Origin: Mycobacterium gallinarum
Lineage (GTDB): Bacteria; Actinomycetota; Actinomycetes; Mycobacteriales; Mycobacteriaceae
Direction of reading: 5' to 3'
DNA: 64,000 nucleotides
Assembly: GCF_010726765.1 (NCBI RefSeq)
Contig: NZ_AP022601.1
Span: 3,224,001 to 3,288,000, forward strand
Shown here: piece by piece, positions 41,673 to 50,768 of the stretch
Position numbering within the stretch: the first letter of the stretch is position 1
How the letters are laid out: every line of letters begins with the position of its first letter
The notes under the pieces: model-generated
Database searches by the model: none
The model's input: the letters and a program-made list of their open reading frames with translations, nothing else
What the model was told of the DNA's origin: nothing
Translations under genes and position numbers: made by a program

Positions 41673-42956
41673 TCAGCGGCGCAAATCGGGTGACATCCGC
41701 TCTCGCAGCGAGTCGTATATCGGTGGCGATTTCGTCAGCTCCGCGACGAGAACCGCGGCGGCGGTGGCCGCGAGCATCGGGATGCCCACAGCCGTCGTCG
41801 CCGTCATTTCCATGACGAGCACCACGGCCGTAACGGGGGCGCGCACCGTCGCGCCGAAGAACGCTGCCATGCCGACCAGCGCCATCGGGACGGCCAGGCC
41901 GCTCGTGTCGCCGGGCCATACGGCGCCGAAGACGCCGACGAACAGCAGTCCCCACAGCGCACCGACCGCCAGCAGCGGCGCGAACAGACCGCCCGGCACG
42001 GCTGCCGAATACGAGAGCGGGCCCGCGACGAGACGCACCAGCAGCAGTCCGAGTACGACCGGGAAGACGATGCTCTGCCCGCTCAGAATCAACTGCGTCA
42101 GGCTGTCGCCGCCACCGACCGACTCCGGATAGATGAACATCGCCATCCCGATGACGGCGCCGATCAGAGCAGCCTTGGCGACCGCCGGAATGCGCCGGAC
42201 GCCCCCGACGCGGTCGAGGAACCACAGCAACAGCCGGTTGTACCCGGCGCCCAGACATCCCGTGAGCAGACCGAAAACCACGAACAGCGGCAGCCACGCC
42301 AGGGCCGGCGCCGCGAGCGCTTCGACATGGAAGTCCGGTTCGTTCCCGAGCATCAGGCGCATGCATCCGACCGCCGAGGCGGCCGCGAACAAGGTGGCCA
42401 GCACCGTCTGCAGCCGGAACGATTTCGTGACCTCTTCGAGCGCGAACATCGTGCCTCCGATGGGCGCGTTGAACGCGACCGCGAGCCCGGCTCCGCCCAC
42501 GGCGGTCTGCATCATCCGGACGTCGGCATCCGAAAGCCGGGCCCGCCGCGCCGATTCCGCGCCGATCGCCGCCCCCATGTGGACCGTCGGACCTTCGCGG
42601 CCCAGCACCAGGCCGGCCCCCATCGACAGCACGCCGCCGATGAACTTCGCCGGCAGAAGCAGAATCAGCGGCGGCTCGGCCTCACCCCGATAGACGGCTT
42701 CCACGTGCTGAATTCCGCTGCCGGCGGCCAGGGGTACCCACCGCACGATCAGCGCGGCGAGCGTCGCACCGAGCGCCGCAAAAGCGATGGGCACCAGCCA
42801 TCCCGGACCCGGCAGCCCATGTGCCCAATCGACGAGTTCGACGCGTGACCGGTCCGCGGTCTCCAGGCACCAGCGGAAGGCTCCGCCGATGAAGCCGATG
42901 GCCACGCCGGCCACGACGGCGGTCAGACAGACGAGGATCGATCCGCGCCGTTGCAC
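41673..42956 (-). CDS. ClC family chloride channel or Cl-/H+ antiporter
   Basis: A 427-residue ClC protein with about 18 helices of alternating hydrophobicity. Selectivity-filter motifs are G-S-G-I-Q-H near 80, G-R-E-G-P-T-V-H near 120 (gating Glu retained) and G-G-L-F-A-P near 320. The G-R-E-G-P-T-V block closely matches E. coli ClcA. The proton glutamate equivalent (Glu203 in ClcA) lies in the region L-E-E-V-T-K, so antiport is likely. GTG 42956 lies 10 nt after AAGGAGG. No CBS domains follow. It might serve acid resistance. Confidence 0.9.
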   Translation of the reverse strand: MQRRGSILVCLTAVVAGVAIGFIGGAFRWCLETADRSRVELVDWAHGLPGPGWLVPIAFAALGATLAALIVRWVPLAAGSGIQHVEAVYRGEAEPPLILLLPAKFIGGVLSMGAGLVLGREGPTVHMGAAIGAESARRARLSDADVRMMQTAVGGAGLAVAFNAPIGGTMFALEEVTKSFRLQTVLATLFAAASAVGCMRLMLGNEPDFHVEALAAPALAWLPLFVVFGLLTGCLGAGYNRLLLWFLDRVGGVRRIPAVAKAALIGAVIGMAMFIYPESVGGGDSLTQLILSGQSIVFPVVLGLLLVRLVAGPLSYSAAVPGGLFAPLLAVGALWGLLFVGVFGAVWPGDTSGLAVPMALVGMAAFFGATVRAPVTAVVLVMEMTATTAVGIPMLAATAAAVLVAELTKSPPIYDSLRERMSPDLRR

Positions 42957-43104
42957 GCCCGTGCATCCTCCTTCTGCGAACAAACCCCGTCGATTGAAGG
43001 TCAGTTTCGCAGATCGGGACGCGCATCGTTGCGGCGCCGCGTAGGTCGAATGCGACCTAAGGTGATGCTCGGCCAACGCGTACTTCGACGGATGGGATCA
43101 AGGG

Positions 43105-44349
43105 ATGGCGGCAATGGTGTTTCGACGGTGCGGCGTTCTCGCGTTGACTGCCGCGCTGATGTTCGTCGCCGGATGCGGCCAGGACTCGGCATCGCAGGAC
43201 GGGGCGACCACCGAGACGCCGGATCCACCCGCCGCTAAGCAGGTGGACGCCGCTGTGGCACAGCGGCTCGATGACGCCATCACCAAGGCGATGGACCAGA
43301 CCGGGGTGCCCGGCTCGATTGTCGGAATCTGGGGCCCGGACGGTGAATACGTCCGCGCGTTCGGCGTCGCCGACCGGGCCGGCGGCGCACCGATGCAGAC
43401 GGACTTTTATCACCGAATCGGGAGCCAGACAAAGACTTTCACTGTCACCGGCGTCCTACAGCTGGCCGATCAGGGCAAGCTCGGGCTCGACGATCCCATC
43501 GCCGAGTTCGTCGACGGAGTGCCCGAGGGCGACAAGATCACGCTGCGACAACTGGCGCGGATGCAGAGCGGCTTGGCGAACTTCTCGGATTCAGTCGACT
43601 TCCAGCAGGCGCTGTTCGCCGACCCGTACCGGAACTTCACGCCGCAGGAACTTCTCGACTACGCGTTCGCCGAACCCGTGAAGTTCTCACCCGGCGAGGG
43701 CTTTCTGTACTGCAACACCAACACCGTCCTGTTGGGTCTGGTCGTGGAGAAGGTCAGCGGACAGTCATTGCCGGACTACATCCGCGACCACATCACGACC
43801 CCATTGGGCATGAGCCACACCAGCTTTCCGACGACCAACGCGTTCCCTGATCCGCACGCGCAGGGTTACACCACTCAGGACCCGGACAATTCGGAAGTGG
43901 TGGCCACCGACTGGAACCCGTCCTGGGCGTGGGCCGCGGGCGCGATGATCTCGACCCTCGATGACATGCACATCTGGGCGCCCGCACTGGCGACCGGAAA
44001 GCTGTTGACGCCGGAGATGCAGGCGCAGCGCCTGCAGACCGTCACCACCCCGGGGATGCCGGCCGAAGACGGATATGGCGTCGGGCTATTCAAGCTGGGC
44101 GGCTGGATCGGACACAACGGCAGCCTGCCCGGCTATCAGACCGTCTCGGTCTACCTGCCGCAAAAGCAGACGTCGCTGGTGATCTTCACCAACACCGACA
44201 TCGCCTCCAACGGGCAGGAGCCGAGCACGCAGGTGGCCAAGGCCATCACCGAGATCATCAGCCCGGAGAACATCTACACCATGGGCGATGCGGTGCAGCC
44301 GCCCGACATCACGTCACCGCCGGCGCCGACGACCACCAAGCCGCGGTAG
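43105..44349 (+). CDS. Beta-lactamase-family serine hydrolase lipoprotein
   Basis: A 414-residue lipoprotein. The signal peptide ends in the lipobox F-V-A-G-C24. The class C-type motifs are S107-Q-T-K110 (S-x-x-K), Y-C-N (Y-x-N) and H-N-G (K-T-G equivalent). Class C-fold proteins of this kind include DD-peptidases, esterases and LpqK-like proteins; penicillin hydrolysis is unproven. ATG 43114 is an alternative start, with AAGGGA upstream. A C-terminal Pro/Thr tail (S-P-P-A-P-T-T-T-K-P-R) is typical of surface lipoproteins. It converges with a TetR gene. Confidence 0.87.
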   Translation: MAAMVFRRCGVLALTAALMFVAGCGQDSASQDGATTETPDPPAAKQVDAAVAQRLDDAITKAMDQTGVPGSIVGIWGPDGEYVRAFGVADRAGGAPMQTDFYHRIGSQTKTFTVTGVLQLADQGKLGLDDPIAEFVDGVPEGDKITLRQLARMQSGLANFSDSVDFQQALFADPYRNFTPQELLDYAFAEPVKFSPGEGFLYCNTNTVLLGLVVEKVSGQSLPDYIRDHITTPLGMSHTSFPTTNAFPDPHAQGYTTQDPDNSEVVATDWNPSWAWAAGAMISTLDDMHIWAPALATGKLLTPEMQAQRLQTVTTPGMPAEDGYGVGLFKLGGWIGHNGSLPGYQTVSVYLPQKQTSLVIFTNTDIASNGQEPSTQVAKAITEIISPENIYTMGDAVQPPDITSPPAPTTTKPR

Positions 44350-44361
44350 TCGTGGAGCTTC

Positions 44362-44378
44362 CAAGAAATTTCCAAGAA
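44362..44378. promoter_or_regulatory. Second CAAGAA pair at 11-bp phase
   Basis: CAAGAA starts at 44362 and 44373, 11 bp apart, 12 bp after the beta-lactamase-family stop. The same unit and period occur at 31421. It lies between convergent genes, so its purpose here is unclear. Confidence 0.35.
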
Positions 44379-44399
44379 CCGCCGCGCAATCTTTCATCA

Positions 44400-44440
44400 G
44401 CAAGTGCGGGGACCTAACCCGACGAGGCCCCCGCACTTGC
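44400..44440. terminator. Bidirectional hairpin covering the end of the tetR gene
   Basis: GCAAGTGCGGGG at 44400-44411 pairs perfectly with CCCCGCACTTGC at 44429-44440, a 12-bp stem around a 17-nt loop that contains the tetR stop codon. It ends both convergent genes. Confidence 0.75.
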
Positions 44441-45037
44441 CACATCCGCCGGCATCGGCGCAGTCAGCATCGCGGCCAGCATGGCGACGATCTCCTCTGC
44501 TGTTGCGGCATCCTCACCGGCCTGAGCCGCACGCTCTCGCTCGGCAAGAAGGGTGAACATGGTCGTGGCAATTGCTTTGACTCGTCGCGCACGCGCCGCA
44601 CGATCGACGGTCGGAATGGCCTTGGCCAGCCGTTCGAGGACCCTCGGCCACACCGGCCCCTGGGACTCGTCGACGTCGGCGCGCAGGTGCATCGATGCCG
44701 CCTGCAGAAACCTGGCGTAGTACGGGCTGCCGACGCCGACGAATGGAAGCACCATGATCCGCAACCACGCCCGGACGTCATCGCGGGCGTCACCCTCCAA
44801 CTCATCGACCATCTGCGCGCGCTCCCGCTCCATCGGCTCGAGCCGGCGCCGAACGATCGCATCGATGAGGTCCTGGCGATTCCGGAAGTGATAGTTGACC
44901 GCGGAGTTGTTTCGCTGCCCCGCCGCCACCGCGATGTCTCGCAACGGCACTTGGATGCCGCGCTCGGCGATCAGCCGTTCGGCCGCGTCCAGAATGTCGG
45001 CCCTGGCGCGTTCACCACGGTTCATTCGATAGATCAT
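44414..45037 (-). CDS. TetR-family regulator
   Basis: A 207-residue repressor. The N-terminal HTH reads I-L-D-A-A-E-R-L-I-A-E-R-G, V-P-L-R-D-I-A-V-A-A-G, S-A-V-N-Y-H-F, the TetR signature. The C-terminal domain (60-207) is variable and presumably binds a ligand. It is divergent from a KshA-like oxygenase, with an 18-bp palindrome between them, so it probably represses itself and that gene, possibly relieved by a steroid or its CoA ester. ATG 45025 is an alternative start. Confidence 0.87.
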   Translation of the reverse strand: MIYRMNRGERARADILDAAERLIAERGIQVPLRDIAVAAGQRNNSAVNYHFRNRQDLIDAIVRRRLEPMERERAQMVDELEGDARDDVRAWLRIMVLPFVGVGSPYYARFLQAASMHLRADVDESQGPVWPRVLERLAKAIPTVDRAARARRVKAIATTMFTLLAERERAAQAGEDAATAEEIVAMLAAMLTAPMPADVASAGASSG

Positions 45038-45053
45038 AAGAACTGGACTGCGA

Positions 45054-45071
45054 TTAAGCGAATGTGCTTAA
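45054..45071. promoter_or_regulatory. Candidate TetR operator between tetR and kshA-like gene
   Basis: TTAAGC-N6-GCTTAA is a perfect 6+6 inverted repeat in the 70-bp region between the divergent genes, 17 bp from the TetR start and 37 bp from the oxygenase start. It does not match KstR (TNNAACNNGTTNNA) or the KstR2 CAAG/CTTG motif. Confidence 0.6.
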
Positions 45072-45107
45072 ATTGGTGTCGGCCGACAGTTCCGGAGAGG
45101 TGACTCC

Positions 45108-46241
45108 ATGACCCCGACGCACGAGATTCGTGAGATCGACGCGGGCACGCCCATGCAACGGTTCGCCCGCGGCTGGCACTGCGTCGGATTGGCCGAGGAC
45201 TTCCGTGACGGAAAGCCTCACGGCATCAACGCATTCGGCACCCGTCTCGTCGTATTCGCGGATAGCGAAGGTGCACTCAAAGTTCTTGATGGCTACTGCA
45301 GGCACATGGGTGGCGACCTGTCGCAGGGCACCATCAAGGGCGATGAGGTGGCGTGCCCGTTCCACGACTGGCGCTGGGGCGGGGACGGAAAGTGCAAGCT
45401 GGTGCCGTACGCGAAGCGCACGCCGCGGCTGGCCCGGACCAGGCGCTGGCTGACGGGCGAGGTCAACGGCCAGCTGCTGGTCTGGCATGACCCCGAGGGT
45501 TCGACGCCGCCGGCGGAGCTCTTCCCGCCGACGATCGACGGCTACGACGACGGGTTGTGGTCGCCGTGGTCGTGGAATTCGATTCACATCGAAGGGTCGC
45601 ACTGCCGCGAAATCGTCGACAACAACGTCGACATGGCGCACTTCTTCTACATCCACCACGCCTACCCCACGTACTTCAAGAACGTCATCGAGGGACACAC
45701 GGCGTCGCAATTCATGGAATCCAAAGCTCGCCCGGACTACACCAAGAACTACGAGAATCTTTGGGAGGGAACCAAACTCCGTTCCGAGGCGACGTACTTC
45801 GGCCCGGCGTACATGATCAACTGGCTGCACAACGACGTCGCGCCGGACTTCACCATCGAGGTGGCGTTGATCAACTGCCACTACCCGGTGACACACAACT
45901 CGTTCGTGCTGCAGTGGGGTGTCGCCGTGCAGGCGGTGCCGGGACTACCCGCCGACAAAGCGACCAAACTGGCTGCGGCGATGAGCCGTTCATTCGGTGA
46001 GGGCTTTCTCCAGGATGTCGAAATCTGGAAGCACAAGACGCGCATCGAGAACCCGCTGCTGACCGAAGAGGACGGCGCGGTGTATCAGCACCGGCGGTGG
46101 TACGAGCAGTTCTACGTCGACGCGGCCGACGTGACACCCGACATGACCGACCGCTTCGAGATCGAGGTGGACACCACGCATGCCAACGAAATTTGGCAGG
46201 GCGAGGTAGCCCAGAACCTCACCGCTTTGACGCCGAGCTGA
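45108..46241 (+). CDS. 3-Ketosteroid 9-alpha-hydroxylase oxygenase (KshA-like)
   Basis: A 377-residue Rieske oxygenase. The 2Fe-2S ligands are C64-R-H66 and C83-P-F-H86. The mononuclear iron site is D-N-N-V-D-M-A-H-F-F-Y-I-H-H, with an acid further on. The overall sequence, including A-H-F-F-Y-I-H-H-A-Y-P, is that of KshA, which with reductase KshB hydroxylates androstenedione at C9 and opens ring B. The mycobacterial core KshA lies in the cholesterol locus; this is probably a second paralogue with its own TetR switch. A reductase gene is not adjacent. GGAGAGG precedes ATG 45108. Substrate could be another sterol or bile acid. Confidence 0.87.
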   Translation: MTPTHEIREIDAGTPMQRFARGWHCVGLAEDFRDGKPHGINAFGTRLVVFADSEGALKVLDGYCRHMGGDLSQGTIKGDEVACPFHDWRWGGDGKCKLVPYAKRTPRLARTRRWLTGEVNGQLLVWHDPEGSTPPAELFPPTIDGYDDGLWSPWSWNSIHIEGSHCREIVDNNVDMAHFFYIHHAYPTYFKNVIEGHTASQFMESKARPDYTKNYENLWEGTKLRSEATYFGPAYMINWLHNDVAPDFTIEVALINCHYPVTHNSFVLQWGVAVQAVPGLPADKATKLAAAMSRSFGEGFLQDVEIWKHKTRIENPLLTEEDGAVYQHRRWYEQFYVDAADVTPDMTDRFEIEVDTTHANEIWQGEVAQNLTALTPS

Positions 46242-46664
46242 TCACTCGACGACGAAAACCGGGATCTGCCGCGACGTCTTGGTCTGGTATTCGGCGTACG
46301 GCGGGTAGGCCTCGACGGCCAGCTTCCACCAGTGCTCGCGTTCGGCACCCTCGAGTTCGCGTGCGGTCATCGTCGAAACCTTGTCGCCGTCCTGGACCGT
46401 CACCTCAGGGTGCGCCTTGACGTTGAAGTACCAGAACGGGTGTTTCGGATCGCCACCCTTCGACGCGACCATGGCGTACTTGCCACCCTCTTCGACACGC
46501 ATCAGCGGCACATAGCGCTTGGCGCCGGTCTTCGCTCCAGTCGTGGTGAACAGGACGACCGGGCGGTCGAGGATCTCGACGCCATCGGTGGTGCCCTGCT
46601 CCAGAATGCGTTCGGTCTGTTCGCGCACCCAATCGGTGGGGCTCAGCTTCGCTTCATCGGTCAC
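46242..46664 (-). CDS. Deazaflavin (F420)-dependent nitroreductase (Ddn-like)
   Basis: A 140-residue protein of the FDOR-B/Ddn group. It has V-L-F-T-T-T-G-A-K-T-G-A-K-R and P-L-M-R-V-E-E-G-G-K-Y-A-M-V-A-S-K-G-G-D-P-K-H-P, the F420-binding pattern, then W-Y-F-N-V-K-A-H-P-E-V-T-V. Ddn reduces quinones and activates pretomanid in M. tuberculosis. GTG 46664 gives the family's usual length; a longer frame from 46820 lacks family residues. It faces the kshA-like gene, with which its stop abuts. Confidence 0.85.
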   Translation of the reverse strand: MTDEAKLSPTDWVREQTERILEQGTTDGVEILDRPVVLFTTTGAKTGAKRYVPLMRVEEGGKYAMVASKGGDPKHPFWYFNVKAHPEVTVQDGDKVSTMTARELEGAEREHWWKLAVEAYPPYAEYQTKTSRQIPVFVVE

Positions 46665-46805
46665 GAGCCGTTCAACGTCATGGCGGCTTCGATATTCCGT
46701 CCCGACACGCAACGGACCTGCCCCGTAATCGAAATTGTCGTGTTGATGCGCGGTAGTGTCGTGATCAGGGATGAATTCACAAAACCACTGAAAGCGGGGA
46801 GAACC

Positions 46806-47180
46806 ATGGGCGCCACCCACCGATTCACGCGACGACTGACCATCTCAGGCGGCATCGCGGCAGTGGCGGCGGCACCGCTGGTCGCGGCGGTCCTCGTCGC
46901 ACCCGCCAGCCAATCCACGTACCTCGGCCAATGTTCGAGCGGCGAAGAGGGAGACGCCTACACCGGGCAGTGCGTTCCTTATCTCGTCCCCAACTCCCCA
47001 GGCGGCAATCCCGCCGCCGCCCCTGCCGGCAACGCGGCTTCGAGTGCCTGCCCGGCCGGGGTGAGCGGCTCGGAGTGCGCGATCCAGCCCCCGGCGAATT
47101 CAGGACCCAACATGCCCGCGAACCCTCCGCCACAACAGCCTGAGCAGGAGCTCGCTGACGTGGTCACGCCTGGCTACTGA
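46806..47180 (+). CDS. Secreted proline/alanine-rich protein of unknown function
   Basis: A 124-residue protein with a signal peptide (T-I-S-G-G-I-A-A-V-A-A-A-P-L-V-A-A-V-L-V) ending near A-S-Q. The mature part is rich in Pro, Ala, Gly and Asn, with four cysteines (Q-C-S-S, Q-C-V-P, A-C-P, E-C-A), so two disulfides may form. GGGGAG lies 5 nt before ATG 46806. It is divergent from the Ddn-like gene. No domain is recognised. Confidence 0.78.
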   Translation: MGATHRFTRRLTISGGIAAVAAAPLVAAVLVAPASQSTYLGQCSSGEEGDAYTGQCVPYLVPNSPGGNPAAAPAGNAASSACPAGVSGSECAIQPPANSGPNMPANPPPQQPEQELADVVTPGY

Positions 47181-47267
47181 CCTTCCGATCCGGGCGGCGC
47201 CCGCTACGCAGTAGGACGAGAACTGTTGCGGCGGAGCTTGTTTCAACGCGGGGTAGAAGATGCGACT

Positions 47268-48146
47268 TTAAGGCGCCAGATGGGACTGGTCCGGTGACAC
47301 CGATACCGCCGGAGCGGGCCCGGGCAGCGGTCCGATGGGCCCGGGCGTCGAGACTCCGGCATGAGCTGGCGGCATGTCATCCGCGATGGGCGCCGACAGC
47401 TGCTCGGGCGATTCGGGTTCAGCCGGATCAGCGGTAGCCGCCGCTTCTGTCGCAGCATCGGCCGCCCAAAGCGTCTGGAGCTTGTGGGCGACCAATGTCG
47501 CTCCCTCGGTGGCCATACCCACGTCGGCGTAGCGGCTGTGGATGCCGAAGCTCTTGCCGTCAGGGTCGCATACGAGGTCGTCCTCGACGCACAGGTCGAT
47601 GGTCTTGTCGACGTAGCTTGGGCCGATAACGATCTGCGGGTCGTTGATCGCCCGCATGAATCGCGCCGAGGGCTTTCCGAACAGCGCGACCGCGGCGACG
47701 TGGTCGGCCACGTCGAGCGGCATCGGCGTAGGCACTGTCTCAGCCGAAACCCCGTCGGGCACAACGTTCGCGGTGACAAAACCCATCACGGCCGCCCCTT
47801 GGGAGAACCCGCCGAGCACCATCTTGGTGTCCGGACACGTCGCAGCCGTGGCGAGAATGTTCGCGCGCGCATCGCTGATGCCGTCGACAGCAGTTCGAAA
47901 GTCAGTCGTGGCCGGGTAGTTCACCGGATACACGTCGACCGACTTGCCGGCGACCTGGGATTGCAACGAGTTGACGAATGCATCCCCGGTCGGGCCGACG
48001 CCGGGCTGCTCCGTGGTACCGCGGGCGAATATCACCTTCGCGTCGGGACACGCCGCCGCCTGCGCGAACGGTGGCGGAGCACCCTGCAGCAATACTGCCG
48101 CAGCCATCACCGCACCAACTACCCCAATAGTCTCAACTGCCCCCAT
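47268..48146 (-). CDS. Secreted cutinase-family esterase
   Basis: A 292-residue protein with a signal peptide ending near A-Q-A-A-A-C. The catalytic elbow is G-G-F-S-Q-G-A-A, and Asp/His come from C-D-P-D-G and G-I-H-S-R-Y, with C-P-D and C-V-E-D-D-L-V-C Cys pairs of the cutinase fold. The cutinase domain is followed by a Pro/Ala-rich tail of about 65 residues (P-E-S-P-E-Q, P-G-P-I-G-P). Mycobacterial Culp proteins hydrolyse lipid esters at the surface. ATG 48146 is chosen; longer frames add unrelated residues. Confidence 0.88.
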   Translation of the reverse strand: MGAVETIGVVGAVMAAAVLLQGAPPPFAQAAACPDAKVIFARGTTEQPGVGPTGDAFVNSLQSQVAGKSVDVYPVNYPATTDFRTAVDGISDARANILATAATCPDTKMVLGGFSQGAAVMGFVTANVVPDGVSAETVPTPMPLDVADHVAAVALFGKPSARFMRAINDPQIVIGPSYVDKTIDLCVEDDLVCDPDGKSFGIHSRYADVGMATEGATLVAHKLQTLWAADAATEAAATADPAEPESPEQLSAPIADDMPPAHAGVSTPGPIGPLPGPAPAVSVSPDQSHLAP

Positions 48147-48632
48147 GGGCCAATGCTGACACGGGACCAAGCAATAGACATCTCGAGCACAGAAATACAC
48201 AGATAATCGCCAATATTTAATTGGCAGTTTAGAAATGCGCAAACATCGCTGAGCGCGTCACCGTCAAGTAAGTCCGCCTTCGGCAGCGAAGAGCTGGAGC
48301 GCGGCGAACGATCCCGATCAGAGGCTGGATTGTAATTAGCGGAGTCACGTCCTGGGCACGGCGCGACTATTTGTCGTCGGCCCATCGTGGAGACGGTCAG
48401 CAATTTCCATCGAACGCGCCGTCCACGCGTGATTCGCATGTCAATGCAGTACAGGCTGCTAGTCCCGCAAATGGGACACCACTCCTATAGATGACAGCTA
48501 TCTATGTAAGCCGTCTTATCGACGCCTGGGTTCAATGTCTTACGACAGGCCGCAAAAGTTTGCCAACAGCACTTCTGACTGTTACGTTCCGAGCACTTTG
48601 CAGCGAAGCATCTGACGCGAGGAACACTGGCA
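48147..48632. other. 486-bp intergenic region
   Basis: No gene is seen. The region is AT-richer than its neighbours between 48480 and 48580. ATAGAT at 48487-48492 and ATCTAT at 48500-48505 form a small inverted repeat. It must contain the divergent promoters of the cutinase gene and of the secreted PE-PPE-related gene; the AGGA at 48622-48625 serves the latter's ATG at 48633. Confidence 0.5.
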
Positions 48633-50654
48633 ATGGCTAAGCACAGATCGAAGCGGGCCTATCCGTTCGCCAAGAAGGCCTCGATGGTGGGTGGCGCCGC
48701 GGTGACCGCGACCGCGATGACACTGGGCCTCGCGCCTCCGGCGTCCGCAGCATTGCTCGACACGCCTTCTCCGACAGACTCGATCCCCGAGATCCCAGGG
48801 ATCAACGTCATTACGACCGGATCGCCATTCGGACTGCTGAGCATCTTCGGCGACGACCCGTTCTGGGTCCCAGCACTGCCGTCGCGAATCGCCGACGAGA
48901 TCAACGGCACGTCCTATCTCCCTGGCGGCGATTTGGACATCCCCGTGACGGTCCCCAACCCCGCGTACGACCCGAAATGCACAGACACCAGAATCTGTCC
49001 GCCCGAGACGATCACGGGCAGCCTCGATCTCGATCTGGTCAGTCTCCGCATTCCGATGGTCATCGCGTTCGGCCTCGGTGCGCTCGCCACCGGAATGGCC
49101 TACCCGCAAGTCGAGGCCGACCTACCGAATCAACCGGGCGGGACGGGTCCCAACGCCGAGCCGGGATCGAGCGTCACAATCGTGCCGATGCTGCTCGTGC
49201 TCAATCCCGGTCGCAACGACGGCGGCGTCGCGGCACGGTTCGCGTTCCTTTTCGAGAGGTTTGGGATCGACACCGCAACTAATGATTTCGATGTACAAAC
49301 GGACGGCAACGCAGTGCTGGTGCCCGTCAAGGTCGATGTCGGTTTACAGAACGACCCGCTGTCCGACTTCGCGGCGTGGCCCAACCCAGTCACCCTGCTC
49401 AACAACGCGGCAGCGTTGGTCTTCCCGACGTACATCCTGCGCGGCTCCGATCTCGAGGGCGTCGGGCTGCAGACCCTGAATCCGTTGGTGGCCAATCTGG
49501 TCGGGAATTTCGGATCCGCGATCATCGGCGAAGGTCTGACCGTCGATCTTCCCGGCGCACTGCCGAATATCGACCTGTCGAGGGAGGAATCCATCCTCAC
49601 GCTCGACCCCGTTCTGACCAGCTTGCTGGGTGACATGTTCCCGGGCATCGATATCGAGATCCCCAACGGCCCTGAGCTGGCCGACCAGTACGAGTCGCTC
49701 AACCAGTACTACACAATCGAGAACGGCGCGCAGCCCATGCTCGAACCCTTCCGCTACCCGACCGACCTATTGAGCGTCCTCAGTGGCCAGACCATCACCA
49801 ACCCGTTCGCGGACGCTGTCGAGCCCGCGATCGCCATGCTGGGAAATCTCGGGTACACCAACGTCGTTCAGTACGGCGACGATCCAGACGACTTCCGCGA
49901 CGACTACCAGCGCGACTTCGGTGACAACTTCGGCGGAAACGGCGGGGAAGCCATGCCGTTCTTCAGCTTCCCGGAGAACATCGAATGGGAAGCGGTGCCT
50001 GGGGACTTCGCACGCGCGTTGAGCGGCGGGATCGAGGACGCGTTCTTCTACGGCGGGATCCCGGGTCTCAACAATCCGCCACCGTCACAACGCGCCAATC
50101 CCGCGGCCCTGCTTGCCGATCTCCTTGAACAAATCATCGGGCCAATCAGCCTGAGCAGTCTCACCGACGTGAGTTCCCTGAAACATGCGGGCGATGTGCT
50201 CGACGCGATCGACGCGGTCGGGGGCAGCGCCGGCAATCTGGCCACCCCGCTCGCCGCGAACCCGCTGCCCGAACAGAACACGGAGAAGCGGGCTGTCGAC
50301 GCTGCCGAGAGGACAGCGTCGCCCACACCGCCGCCGAGTGACACCTCCGGGAATGCCGTCTCGGTCCCCCCGCTCGCGACCGAGGACGTCCCGCAGACGC
50401 AGCGTCCACAGTTGAACATCTGGCGGGGAACCATGCACCCGTCGACCGGCAGTGGCGGATCCACCACAGGCGTCGGGTCGCCACGCCCCGGCTCGATACG
50501 GGACGCGATCAGCGACACCCGGCAGCAGATCCGCAGCTCCGTTCGATCCTTCGCAGGCAACGTCGGCGACGTCACAAGGAATATCGCCAAGGTGGCGACG
50601 GGCGGCAGGCCCGGCGGCGCCGGGGACACCTCCGGGGACGCGGATGCGGAGTGA
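48633..50654 (+). CDS. Secreted PE-PPE-domain-related protein lacking PE/PPE head and nucleophile
   Basis: A 673-residue protein with an Arg/Lys N-terminus and signal peptide (cleavage near A-S-A-A) instead of a PE or PPE domain. Blocks resembling the PE-PPE alpha/beta-hydrolase domain appear in order: N-P-G-R-N-D-G-G-V-A-A-R-F, L-S-D-F-A-A-W-P-N-P-V, and F-R-Y-P-T-D-L-L with T-N-P-F-A-D-A-V-E-P. Where the family carries V-F-G-Y-S-Q-S/G, this one reads A-F-G-L-G-A-L-A, so the nucleophile Ser seems absent. The last 140 residues are low-complexity Ser/Thr/Pro/Gly. It is probably a non-catalytic derivative, exported by Sec. Domain call is moderate. Confidence 0.7.
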   Translation: MAKHRSKRAYPFAKKASMVGGAAVTATAMTLGLAPPASAALLDTPSPTDSIPEIPGINVITTGSPFGLLSIFGDDPFWVPALPSRIADEINGTSYLPGGDLDIPVTVPNPAYDPKCTDTRICPPETITGSLDLDLVSLRIPMVIAFGLGALATGMAYPQVEADLPNQPGGTGPNAEPGSSVTIVPMLLVLNPGRNDGGVAARFAFLFERFGIDTATNDFDVQTDGNAVLVPVKVDVGLQNDPLSDFAAWPNPVTLLNNAAALVFPTYILRGSDLEGVGLQTLNPLVANLVGNFGSAIIGEGLTVDLPGALPNIDLSREESILTLDPVLTSLLGDMFPGIDIEIPNGPELADQYESLNQYYTIENGAQPMLEPFRYPTDLLSVLSGQTITNPFADAVEPAIAMLGNLGYTNVVQYGDDPDDFRDDYQRDFGDNFGGNGGEAMPFFSFPENIEWEAVPGDFARALSGGIEDAFFYGGIPGLNNPPPSQRANPAALLADLLEQIIGPISLSSLTDVSSLKHAGDVLDAIDAVGGSAGNLATPLAANPLPEQNTEKRAVDAAERTASPTPPPSDTSGNAVSVPPLATEDVPQTQRPQLNIWRGTMHPSTGSGGSTTGVGSPRPGSIRDAISDTRQQIRSSVRSFAGNVGDVTRNIAKVATGGRPGGAGDTSGDADAE

Positions 50655-50768
50655 TGACGAGCGCCACCGAGGAACGCGCGAAGTTGCGCACCGCCGTCCG
50701 TCGCGTGCGATACTCGCCGGATAGCTAACGACTGGCGAGCAACGCCACCTCACCTCAGTGGAGAAACC

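Noticed and set aside
41641..42366. A longer start for the nucleoside deaminase, giving 410 residues
   Set aside because: The extra residues are Arg/Gly-rich shadow of the ClC gene, while GTG 41640 gives the family's normal length.
48487..48505. The ATAGAT/ATCTAT inverted repeat as an operator
   Set aside because: Only 6-bp AT-rich arms with 7-nt spacer, which is expected by chance in an AT-richer region; reported only as a note in the intergenic entry.
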